Shown in pieces: positions 1 through 9,379 of a DNA stretch of 64,000 bases. Origin of the DNA: Pyropia yezoensis (taxonomy: Eukaryota > Rhodophyta > Bangiophyceae > Bangiales > Bangiaceae); assembly GCA_009829735.1 (NCBI GenBank), contig CM020620.1, forward strand, positions 14,815,420-14,879,419, read 5' to 3'. The position numbers and the translations under genes are program-made. Within the stretch, counting starts at the first letter, position 1. Each line of letters begins with the position of its first letter. The notes under the pieces are model-generated. The model was not told the DNA's origin. It saw nothing but the letters and a program-made list of their open reading frames with translations, and did no database searches.

Positions 1-1004
1 CCTCAACCTGGGGGGAACACCCTCCATATTCACATGGGGCCGATGAGAGGCGGCTGACTTGGCTTGTTGCTTCTCTTTTCTTGACTTCGGGTCGCTACTT
101 GCGCCCGCATTGAGGGTGACCGCTACTACTGGTCCCTCATATTGGTCGATATAGCCGAACTTGGCTCCCGACTTGAAGTACTGGGGCGACGAGCTCAGGT
201 TCATCACCTGGATCCTCCACGGGACTCCGGCTTTGGAGTCCATCGTGCCAAGGGCAACATGCACTTGGTGCTTGCGAGCAAGACGGGGGTAAGGGTGCAC
301 CAACCCGCTCCCCGTATAATCAGTTACAACGTCAACGTGCGCCACCGAGTTGGGGGGCAACGTGACTTTACGGGCTAAACGCAGGGTAGCAGTAAACCCT
401 TCCCTCACAGAGCAAACAGGCTTCGACTGTGAGACTGTCACAGGAGCCACAGACTTTCCCTTACCAAGGATGGGGATGGTTTCCCCATTCATCAACTTGA
501 CCCAATACTCAGGGCCACAAATCAAAGGCACTTGTGTAGCAACATAAGGGGTACCCAGAAGCAGGGGTACCGATATATTCTCAACTACTTCATAGGTCAC
601 GTCGACCTCATTGGTCGCCAACCTAGTTGGTAGGGTCACGGCACCAACGATGGGAAGTACCCCACCATTGATATCGATCAGATGGTCAGCTTTAGACCTC
701 CAGCTTTGGAGCTTCATCTCTTTTGGTAATAGCGACTTGCGTATTATGGCAGCTCGTGACCCAGTATCAAGTACGATACGGGCACAGGTGGCACGGCCGG
801 GGGCAAGTTGCACCCGTCCAGCCACCTGGAAGTTCTCACCCGTCAGCACCGCGATGACCCGACGTGGGTTTACGTTCTTGGGGAGTCGTACCCGAGGTGG
901 GCGGACTCCCTTAGGTCGCCACAGTATCCGGCACGGTTGGTTCGTCCTCCTGGCCCACTTGGCCGAGGCTGCCGTTGTGAGTTTGGGACGGCCAGCTCCA
1001 ACGG
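1..1004 (-). pseudogene. Element A pol, protease portion (runs off the left edge)
   Basis: The minus strand after gag continues into a retropepsin-type aspartic protease. The active-site motif (I-V-L-D-T-G-S) lies near 755-785 and is followed by the L-L-G-T flap-side motif near 545-560. Residues match the protease of element B closely. Reverse transcriptase would lie beyond position 1. The plus-strand reading frames here are shadows. Confidence 0.8.
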
Positions 1005-2952
1005 TCATTCGTTTCCCGCCGACTTGGCGTCCGAATCTGAGGGCGAAGGGGAAGACGACGAGTCCGAGGACGACGTGTCCGCCTCCTCCACCGAGGGTGC
1101 GGCGACCGCGACGACTGGTCGAGACCCACCCTCGCGGCGTGAACGTACTTCGTTTGTAGCCGTCTTCTTACTCGCATTCCTAACAAGTTGTTGGATGCGT
1201 TTACTCAACTTGGGGCAGTCATATGCCCAGTGTCCATCGGAGTTGCAATTCCAACACCGATTGTCAGTTCCCGGAGGGGTCTTCCCAGCTAGGGAAGACG
1301 AAGAGATACCCTGGGAAGTTCCCACGGCAGCTACCACCCTCTCCTTGCGGATTCGGCGCGCCTCCCTCAACTCTCTGGCCTGGCGCGCCTCCTCACGTTC
1401 CTTGGCCAACTCGGCCTGACGCTCCTGGCGTTGTTCCTCCCGCAACTTGCGGTAGGCCTCACCTCTGCGGTAGGCGAACCTAGCCAACTCGGCCAGGGTC
1501 GCCCGGGCAGTGTTATGCTCCCGGATCTCCATCCGGACTGACCAATGGAGTCCCTCCACAAACCGATTCTTCACCACAGCTTGTGGATGAAGGAACCCAC
1601 AATGATTGTTGAGCTTTCGGACTCGCTCCGCAAAGGACAACTCGTCCTCGGCCTCTTCCTGATGGGCTTGCGTAAACTCCTCGACTTGAGAAGCCAACGC
1701 TGCCTCATCAACCATGGCTCTCAACAACCAGTTGACGAGCTCCAAATAGGACGTCACCTCACCAGCGCCTCCACTTGAGGAGCTGGGCATGACGGACATA
1801 AGTTCTGTCCGCAGGTCGCCCTTCGTAAACTCTTGTAGCATGTAGAAAGCCATGCCTTCACTTATGGCATTGTCGTCACAGGCTTTTGTGAAACGACGTA
1901 GGAACTCAAAGACACGGAGGGGGGGAGTTCCATCCCACTCCGCTTTGTGCCCAAAAGAGTGAAGTGCATTCTTCTTGTCACGGCCCATGGCTCGGGCCTG
2001 GTCAGGACCATACACCACCGACTTGTTGTGGAGGGCGTAGGTCTCACAGTCAAAGATGCTCTGGTAGACCGGGTTGGCTACCTGGATCTTGGGCGGCACC
2101 GCACGTTGAGGGAACCGCCGCTGTGGCACTGGGGTAAGTTGTTCCTCGGTGCCTGTAGTCTGGCGCGGCGAGCTTGGTGTGACCGCCGGCGTTTCCGGGG
2201 GGAAACTCCCCCGTGAAGGGCGTACGCCCCACCGAGTATGATGTGGCTCCCTCGTTGGGAGTCACAGGTGTCGCCTTCTGTTCGGGGCGACCTGAGATAG
2301 GCGTGAGGAGGGATTCCCCCTGCGCCTGCGGGCTCGAAAGCCCCAATCCGGTCTGGACATTAAGACCATCTGGCAAACTCGCCACAATCTGATTCAGGAT
2401 AGTATTCGTCATCGTGACCACCAGGTCCGGCAAAGTCTGCCGCAACACATTGGTCGCCTCCCGACTGACAGTTTCCGCGAGGAGTGGATTGTCGACTCCA
2501 GTTGAGTCTCGGTCCGCCTCCGGGAGTCCACCTGAGGGGTAACCACATTCCTCAGGGGTCTCAACCAGGGGCATGGGCGCGAGCCCATCGCCGACCAACG
2601 GAGGTCCACCGTCCTCCGAAAGCCTAGTTGGTGACGGCTTCGAGCCGAAGTTGGCTCCAACCCGAGTGGAACCCGCGGGGACAGTCCTCACCCCTTGGGA
2701 CGTTCCCGTTGAGTATATTACACGGTGGCCAGACTTCGGCCCACCCACATCGGAAGTGTCACCCGAGTGAGCTCCCGACTGAGTCGGGGTGGCCTGTTGC
2801 CCGCCCGCACTTCCAGTCCTGCTGGCTTGAGGGACCTCTAGTCCCTCTGCGGCCCCAGGTAAACCCACCTGTGTCTCACCAGTATTCAAAGGCACTGAAG
2901 TACGTGCGTCACCCGTGTACTCCCCGGACGACGGGGGGTCCGAACTAGCCAT
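1005..2952 (-). pseudogene. Element A gag (capsid/nucleocapsid)
   Basis: This is the Gag region of the Ty3 element, reading leftwards from an ATG at 2952 (MASSDPPSSGEY), which matches the start of element B Gag at 32834. The N-terminal third is Pro/Gly/Ser-rich and disordered. The middle is a helical Ty3-type capsid-like domain, with FLRRF followed by GMAFYMLQEFTKGD. A Glu/Arg-rich coiled stretch comes next, and then one CCHC zinc knuckle (CWNCNSDGHWAYDC, about 1210-1255). The reading is interrupted about once, so it is scored as a fossil copy. Confidence 0.85.
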
Positions 2953-3052
2953 GTTGGCTGACGATCCGTATGACACGGTCCAAGTCCACCGTTCTTCTGA
3001 GACAGAGGGCCCCCTACACCCGGGTGCACCCGGAGGTAAAGTTCACCTCTGT

Positions 3053-3069
3053 CCCCTGCTGCTCCACCA
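3053..3069 (-). other. Element A tRNA primer-binding site
   Basis: The minus strand reads TGGTGGAGCAGCAGGGG, starting two bases after the LTR. It is complementary to a tRNA 3' end: CCA, discriminator A, and acceptor strand CUGCUCC. The same 17 nt recur in elements B, C and D. I could not name the tRNA. Confidence 0.85.
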
Positions 3070-3071
3070 AA

Positions 3072-3540
3072 TGTGGCAAAAACGACTCGCGCACGCGACA
3101 CCCAAGTTGGGGCGGTGTGCAAGGGCTGCCTCCCGTGTCGGGGGAACCGGAAGAAGTGCAAGTCGCACACACTCTATCCCTGTTGTGGGGCAATCCCCCC
3201 ACTGACAAACGAGAAGATGGTGTGTGGTCCAACAGTTTCTTGGTCGGGACGGGGACGCAGGGCCAAGCCCCGCTGTCCCTCCCCTTATCCCCCCAGGGTC
3301 CCCTCAGAATCTCGCCACTCAGAATCTCCCACCCCAGCACCTGCCCACCGGGCCACACGAAAAATCAAGACGATAAATGCAGAAAACCCTCAAATCCAAG
3401 TTGGATTTACTACTAAGCTAACTATCCCAAACTTAGGGAATATGGACCCAGATGCAGGGGGAGGAACGGATGAGGCTAGTGGCCTGCCGCCCCTTGCATG
3501 GCACGTGTTGGCCCCCTACCTGGTGGTAAGTACTGCCACA
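3072..3540 (-). repeat. Element A 5' LTR
   Basis: A 469-bp LTR that starts TGTGGCA and ends TGCCACA when read on either strand. It aligns end to end with the two LTRs of element B (32246-32714 and 52568-53036) in the opposite orientation. The primer-binding site lies two bases inside its inner edge. Confidence 0.92.
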
Positions 3541-6285
3541 ACTGTGCCGCCGCCGCCCCTCCACGCCAGGTGCCCATTCCACGCAGTTCTGGAGGGGGGG
3601 GCGCTTTCGCTGTCGCTGCCGGAAATCAACGGTCCCGGGGATGATGGCAACAAAGCACACAAGTGTTGTCCTTGATCATGAGACCGCAGCATAGATTGCC
3701 GCCGGCAACAACCACGTCCCGACGGGATACCCGGCGTGCGCTTCGGCACACGAGGGCGAATTCACTTCAAAAAGCCGACGGCGGGGCGCATCAAGCGCCA
3801 GTCGGGAGGCGATCGTCGGGCGACGCGGTTGCGATCGTCTACGTCTAGAATGGTAGTCAGAAAATTGCCACGCGGCACGCTACGGACTCTACAGATCGCC
3901 TGCCAGAGGGCCTCGAGAATGGGGAATGGTCTTGGTCCTCCCCCATTTCTGAAGCAAATGGGGCGGGTCCAAGACCAACCCCCATTCCTGAATCTCAATC
4001 GACAAAAAGTTACCGTCGGTCGGGTAAATGAATTCGAAACGCTTGCAATAGTCTTGGGCTCCCAGTTTTGCTACAGGCACCCGACCCGCCCGTTTATTGC
4101 CGAATCGACCACATTTGTGTCATATTGGGGTGGTTTGGGGGGCAATTTTCTACCACGTGTACATATTCGGTTGGGGTTTGCTGTTGAAGGGCGTGCCCTT
4201 AGGGGGGAAATCCTTACAAAGGGAACGGTGGTCTTTACGGCGGTGGGTCTGGGAAGGAAGATGGGCGCGACGTCGGTAGGGATCGAGTGTACACAGGGTA
4301 GACGGTGTGTTTCGTCTCTGTCTGACCTTGTCCCTCGCCGGTCCCCCCCGGTGGCGCCGAGACCCACGCATTGTATCCTCGCGTCGGGGGACCCGAGGTG
4401 CCTCAAAGCATGCGATTCCCCGTCGCCCCACCGGGCGTCACAAGTGGGGCAAGTAACAAGGAGTGGCTAACACAACAAAGCGAAAGCGGGCGTGTGCCCC
4501 AAAAAGGGGGCAGCCCCAGTTCGACCGAAACGAAGGAGGCCCCATGGTTGGCGCCCAGCGCGCCCAGGCAGCCGTCTCCAAATGCCGGTCGGCCAGAACG
4601 TCCGACTGGCTGTAAGGTCCAGCAGGGTAAATTCCATCAATCCCTTCGACGGCCAGCCAGTCACCAACCAGATCGCCGAATTCAGTCAATCAAAAAGCCT
4701 GCGAGCAAGTCATATCGTACTCCGGCGCCAGCGAGGATGTAAGGTGTGCTCGGTGATCAACAAGTACAGACGCCTAGACGAGTTCAGATCAGACACTTTT
4801 TTGCTCGAGAACGCCAGCGTATTTTTTTTTGTGCATGCCTTTAGAAAGTCCGAGTTGCAGAACTTGCAAGAAACTCCCGAGCAGTTCCCCTGTCATCATG
4901 TTCGCGGACGCTCACCCTCCACAATCCGTGAACGGTTCTCAGATCGAGCCAGAGAATGTGCGACGATCATTCTTGTCAGCATTCTTTCTCGGAACTGCGG
5001 AACAGTTTGCAGAACGGTTCAACATTTTGTTGTTGAAATGTCAGAAGTCCGTTTCTGAGAAGAATGTACATTGATGTACTTCAGAATGCATTGAAGGCAA
5101 TGTCATTTTTTTCTTAAATTGTTCTTGAATAGTAGATACTTTTTCCAACGAGCTTTCTGATCGAGGATTTCATAGCTTGCGTCTTTAAGTGGCACGGTCG
5201 TGGCGTGCCATATGACTGCAGGTATTACTTTCAGCAAGCAACGTAATGATGTTCTCTAAAGAATCTGATGGCGAGAGCACGCAGTCTCCCAAGGCCCGTT
5301 CGACTAAAGCAGAGTACGTTCCTCACGTAAGGTCTATGTGGGCTTTCGCTACCGATCTTCTATGTCAACGCCGCCGGCCCCACACCCTATACGGGGCGTA
5401 CAACGCCCCACCGCACGCTCTTGCTGGCCGTCGTGCACATCACCTCCAATCCGCTTATTCACGGCAGCCACAAGTCTCTCGCTTGCCCTTATCCCACCCC
5501 CACCGTGTGACCTCTTTCTCCTCGGCCTGGATATTCCTCTGCTTTCCCTCCGGCATCCATCTATCTGTACGCTGTCTGGCTCTTCGCTCCCCCCCCCATT
5601 TCTCTTGCCGGTTCGTCGCCCCTCCCCCCAACCCTCCCCCGCCCGCAAGTGGCGTTTCGATTGCTGCAACAATTCCCGCCCTTTCCCCCCTTTGGTGGTA
5701 GCACCCGTCGCCGCTGCCACTTCTTTGCCTCCCCCTCCCCGCGGTTGACGCGCGTGCCGCCGCTGTCGCTGCCCTCTCGTCACGCTCCTTGCCGGTGACG
5801 CGCTTGGTGCTGCAGCGATCCAACATACGTCCTCTTCGTCGCGAGTGAAGCGCCCGCCGCCGCTGCCTCTCCACCGCTCTCCTTCAGCGGACGGTGACGC
5901 GCCCACTACGAGCTGGACTGTGGGGCGAAGGCAGGCGAGGTCCTGTGCTGACACAGAGGCACCTCGCGCCGAAATGCAGTCCGCGCCGTCACAGCTGCTC
6001 AGCTGCACCTACGGCTCATAATTTCCGTCATCTTTGCCCACTTGGCACCTCAGTATGTACTCCTGATATGAGCATTTTGTGTGAGAAGCGGCCAGAAACG
6101 GCAAAATATGGGACCTCTCCAAACAATGTGTCCCTATGTCGGACGCATGTGGCACGGGTTTATCATATTCCAATGAGACTCTGATGAGAATCTGGTTGCT
6201 GAAGGTCACTACATAGTCTCGCACGTGGGTGCTGGACGGATGACCGACTTGCCAACATGACTGCAGCAGCGCACACGCATAGTTA
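3541..6285. other. Intergenic stretch, no recognisable gene
   Basis: This 2.7 kb separates element A from MITE M1. I see no protein family in any frame. The first 1.2 kb is GC-rich and includes a foldback at 3917-3987. About 4730-5240 is AT-richer with poly-T runs and two copies of GAACGGTTC. About 5350-5900 is C/T-rich with CCG-type low complexity. A minus-strand open frame at 5349-6008 is Arg/Gly-rich low-complexity sequence and I do not accept it as a gene. Confidence 0.5.
3917..3987. repeat. 71-nt foldback (hairpin)
   Basis: GAATGGGG...GGTCTTGG on the left pairs with CCAAGACC...CCCCATTC on the right. An inner stem CCCCATTT/AAATGGGG closes a loop of about 7 nt. A few mismatches interrupt the stem. 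It could be a tiny foldback element or a small-RNA precursor; the sequence alone does not decide. Confidence 0.6.
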
Positions 6286-6404
6286 TTATGTGTCCCGCAA
6301 CAGGTGGACGTGCACGGGTCGTGCAGTGTGGGTTTGACTGGTTCAGTGTCCGATACTTGACATGATCACGACACGTGCACGTCCTCTTCATACGGGGCGC
6401 ACTA
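6286..6404. mobile_element. MITE M1 (119 bp)
   Basis: A short non-coding element whose ends are inverted repeats of the type GTGCGTCCCGTnAAAAGTGGACGTGCAC. Its middle is nearly identical to M2 (57514-57632), including GTCGTGCAGTGTGGGTTTGA and the ATGATCACGACACGTGCACGTCC block. Its right end abuts the left end of E1, as if E1 landed in the TA at the MITE border. It shares its terminal sequence with E1, so it is probably a deletion derivative of that family. Confidence 0.7.
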
Positions 6405-7024
6405 CTGTGCGTCCCGTGAAAAGTGGACGCGTATAATACGTTGCACAAAAAGATACATGGAGGTTTTTCTCGGCTTGGGCCCGGGCTCCACACCGGCCGT
6501 GGCGGGGTTCACGGGCGCAATTCCCCATTCGACCTCATGTGGTCCATGGTTCCCCGGGACGGCGTACCGCTTTCAGGGACACCCTGGGTGGACTGAATGC
6601 TGTCGACCCTGAAGCCAGGCCATCCTGTTCGCATTGATTTGCCCTGCTCGGCGGTCGGTCCGGGCCCATGTGCTAACTGAGGCTTGGAAGAGGGGTAGTC
6701 GCCAGGGGACGGCTGGAGGCCATTGTTTTGAGGACCTTTTTCCGTGTGCGAGTCGCTTTTCTAACTGCCGTTCTTGGGGTAAATGTTCCATGTCCTGAGG
6801 AAGCCTGGTTGGTCCGCAAAGAAGCCTGGTCCTCAAGTGTGCAGTGCCCGTTGAGGCATCTCGGGCGGGTCCCTTTCATGCTCCTGATGAAGCAGCCTCT
6901 CCCCCCCCTACCCCTCGAGGACCCCTCTCCTGGCCCAGGAAAATCAGGGAGGCAACCCTTCCCAGCCCGCTTCCCCCAGGCGGCTCCACCTTTGGCAAGT
7001 GGAGTGCAGGGCGCGAGGGCGTCC
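6405..7024. repeat. E1 left arm
   Basis: The 620-bp left arm of E1. From about 6440 it aligns with E2 at about 55215-55770, sharing GATACATGGAGGTTTTTCTCGG, CGGTCGGTCCGGGCCCATGTGC and GGACCCCTCTCCTGG blocks. No gene is seen. It ends at the CGTCC used as the target site of element D. Confidence 0.7.
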
Positions 7025-7596
7025 TGTAGCATGCCTGGCCCCGACTTGGCGCCGACCCGGGACTGCAACCAGAGGGCACCAGGTGCCAGAACACGCCCGC
7101 CGTGTGGTCGTGGTTGGCGGCCGAGGCCCGTGCCCGGCACTGGGATGCGGTGGACTACGCTGCTCACACGTGAGAGAGGGATTTCTGATGGGTTTTTGCA
7201 TACTTGTGAGGGACTTGATTAGAGAGAATTTGAGTGTGAGATTAGTGAGTGGGAATAGAATTAGTACTGATAGTGGCCCCCGACCTGACGAGGATAGACT
7301 CGGGTCGGAGCCACTCGGGGGTATGGGGGGGGCTACCTGGCCAACGTGCCGAGGCTCCCCCAGATGCACGTTAAGAGGGACAGCGAGGCGCCCTTGGCCC
7401 GCGCCCTCAGGAAAAAGACAACTGCGCGTTTGCTTTCCTCTTCCCCGTGTGCACTACCGTGCGTATCTTTTTGCTCTGCGAGCAGGCACGGGAGGCAACA
7501 GGCATACCACTCTCGTAGTTTCCCTTTCTGTGTTACCTGTCCCTTTCCTCCGAGAGATATTGACACGTGTCTGAGAGGATCGAGCTTCATACCACA
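7025..7596 (+). repeat. Element D 5' LTR
   Basis: A 572-bp LTR starting TGTAGCAT and ending ATACCACA. It matches 30485-31056 with about 15 differences. It carries the target duplication CGTCC just outside its left edge (7020-7024). Confidence 0.93.
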
Positions 7597-7600
7597 TATT

Positions 7601-7617
7601 TGGTGGAGCAGCAGGGG
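7601..7617 (+). other. Element D tRNA primer-binding site
   Basis: TGGTGGAGCAGCAGGGG begins four bases after the 5' LTR and is identical to the primer-binding sites of elements A, B and C. Confidence 0.85.
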
Positions 7618-7805
7618 ATTGGAGTGTTTGAGAAGAGACATTTGGGAGCAGCGGTTGGGCTGTTCCTGTTCTGTCTTTTTCCGTGGTTTGGGAATTATTT
7701 GCACCCGTTCACGGGAATCCCATTCCTGGTTCTCCAACCCCTCTCTTGTGGTCTTGCGATCTTTGGACACGCAGGCAACTGGACTTTTGCTGTCAAGAGA
7801 CCAAC

Positions 7806-8429
7806 ATGGCTACCCTCCCGGGCACGACGGTGCCCGAAGGGGTAGACCTCGCGTCCCTTGACGCATCGCTGGTCACCTCGGGGGATAGTGCCCAACCCGG
7901 CGATCTCCCTACGGGCGAAGCAGACCTGGGCGTGACATCCGGTAGCGGACTGGAGTCTACAGGCGGCCAAGCACCTCCTGCTCCCGTTCCTCCGGCTGTT
8001 CTTTCTGTGGGAGCCACCCCGGGGTCAACGGCGTTTGAGTCCGCTCGCAGCAGATGTCTCCCTCCTGTCGGGTTCTACTCCTCAACCTTTAGGGATAGCC
8101 CCTGGTGTGCATACTCCGGGACCCACACATGGCAGCTGAGTGTATAAACCTCTTCCTGTGGGCGCTAGCAGTGCCAGGGGCACCGCTGCAACTGGTTCTA
8201 CTTGTCACCCTGAGACCTCGACTCCTGGGACCGGCCATGCTTTTCCTCCCCTTGCGTCCTATGGGGCGGGGAGCTCCAAGACCGGTAACCCGAGCAGCCG
8301 GAGGGGTCGGCGTCGTCATCGTCGCTCTAGCACCAGCGACACTAGTTCCTCCAGCTCTGAGGAGGGATATGACTGGGACGCATCTCCTGGTCCCACCCGG
8401 CGCAGGCTAGTCGAGTTTGACTGTCCTGC
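7806..8429 (+). pseudogene. Element D gag, N-terminal part (before element C)
   Basis: From ATG 7806 (MATLPGTTVPEG) the Gag N-terminus is Pro/Gly/Ser-rich. Further on it has an Arg-rich then Ser/Asp-rich tract (RRGRRRHRRSS, SSSSSEEGYDWD). Element C inserts at 8429/8430 and the same gag resumes at about 23334 with a Ty3-type capsid-like domain. The copy is broken. Confidence 0.75.
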
Positions 8430-8792
8430 TGTAGCACAATAGGGATCCGTCGCACGTCCACTCTCAGGGAACACTCACCAAGGGGGATCGGCACCAACGT
8501 CACCGGGAGGCCAAGGTTGCTGTCCTTGGAGCGCAAGCCACGGGACCAAGATGGGAGCCCAAATGGGAGGGGTTTGTTGTTCTACCTTGGCCGGCGGTGG
8601 ATTCGCCACCGGCCCCCTCGTTATAAACCCTCGGAGACACTACTAACTACCCTCCACTCCAAGATGCAAGTCCCTCTGGTCATACGTAACTTATAGATAC
8701 CGTGACCAGTACGGACTCTCAAATTGAAAGTTAAGGATTAGAACTAGCCCCCCTAATACTAGGGTCACAATACGGACAACCATATTGCTACA
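8430..8792 (-). repeat. Element C 3' LTR
   Basis: A 363-bp LTR with TGTAGCA/TGCTACA ends, matching 22966-23328 with about one mismatch. CCTGC (8425-8429) precedes it. It contains a TATAA-type motif near 8622 (GTTATAAAC). Confidence 0.94.
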
Positions 8793-8806
8793 TATCCCCC
8801 CCTTAG
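8793..8806 (-). other. Element C polypurine tract
   Basis: The minus strand reads CTAAGGGGGGGATA directly before the 3' LTR, the usual plus-strand primer position. Confidence 0.65.
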
Positions 8807-9379
8807 ATTCGGCCCGTCCTCGGGTCGAGTTGCATTCGGGTTACCGAATATAAGTGGGTCGCGTGACCGTTTACCAGTCGGGTGGGGCTTTGCGCCCCGT
8901 CGCGACAGACACCCCTTTTCGAGGTTGTCTGAGGGGGGTGCCCCCCTTTGTGTGGTACACACACACGATTCGTTTTCCGGACCGTTAAATTCCCGATGCG
9001 GGTTTTTGTTCACGACCCCCCTTTCCGAGGGGTGGTGCAAGCGGATCCGCCACCAGGTGCCTGGTGGTAGGGGGGCCCCTCTCGTGTGGACGATTGAGTG
9101 GGGGGCGGGGGCTGCCCGCGTTGCGTGGGGGCGGTTGGGGGTGACCCCCCTTGCTTACCCCGTGTGTGGGGGTGGCCCCGTCCCGCCCAGGTGCCTGGGT
9201 GGGGCGCGTTCGTAGCCCCGTGCGGCGTGGGTCGACCCGCGTGCTTGTGGCGCTGCTCGTGGCCGTTTGTGGTCATAAGCGCGGGTGCCTGCGCTTCCCT
9301 GGCTCGTCCCGGTTATCCCACCGTACCGGGTCGTAGCCGTCGACGGCTTGTGGGCGCGGGGGACTCCGCACCCGTTATC
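8807..9379. other. Element C leader of the antisense reading frame
   Basis: This 570 bp between the polypurine tract and the preferred ATG of the antisense reading frame holds no separate gene. It is G-rich on the plus strand. The frame of the antisense protein stays open back to an ATG at 9098, so the true start could lie here. A promoter for the antisense transcript would be expected in this stretch or in the LTR, but I cannot point to one. Confidence 0.45.

Larger units (their letters stand above)
1..3540 (-). mobile_element. Element A: Ty3-type LTR retrotransposon, partial (5' end)
   Basis: This is the 5' part of a Ty3/gypsy element on the minus strand; its 3' half lies beyond the left edge of the window. 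From right to left it shows the 5' LTR (3072-3540), a tRNA primer-binding site (3053-3069), a gag region, and the start of pol with the aspartic protease. It belongs to the same family as element B: the LTRs have the same length (469 bp), differ by roughly 4 percent by eye, and have TGTGGCA/TGCCACA ends, and the Gag and protease sequences are close. The right flank is ACTGT (3541-3545), but the matching duplication on the left cannot be seen. The copy looks broken, with about one or two breaks in the visible part. Family assignment is secure; copy age is only approximate. Confidence 0.9.

Noticed and set aside
4492-5074. Two overlapping plus-strand frames of 188 and 81 residues
   Set aside because: No recognisable family, mixed composition across a poly-T run; nothing distinguishes them from chance.
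5349-6008. A 219-residue minus-strand frame in the left intergenic DNA
   Set aside because: Arg/Gly-rich low complexity over a C/T-rich tract, no domain, and no splice or start context.
6673-7222. Frames on both strands at the border of E1 and the element D LTR
   Set aside because: They run from one element into another and repeat in part at 30410-30724 because the LTR is duplicated.
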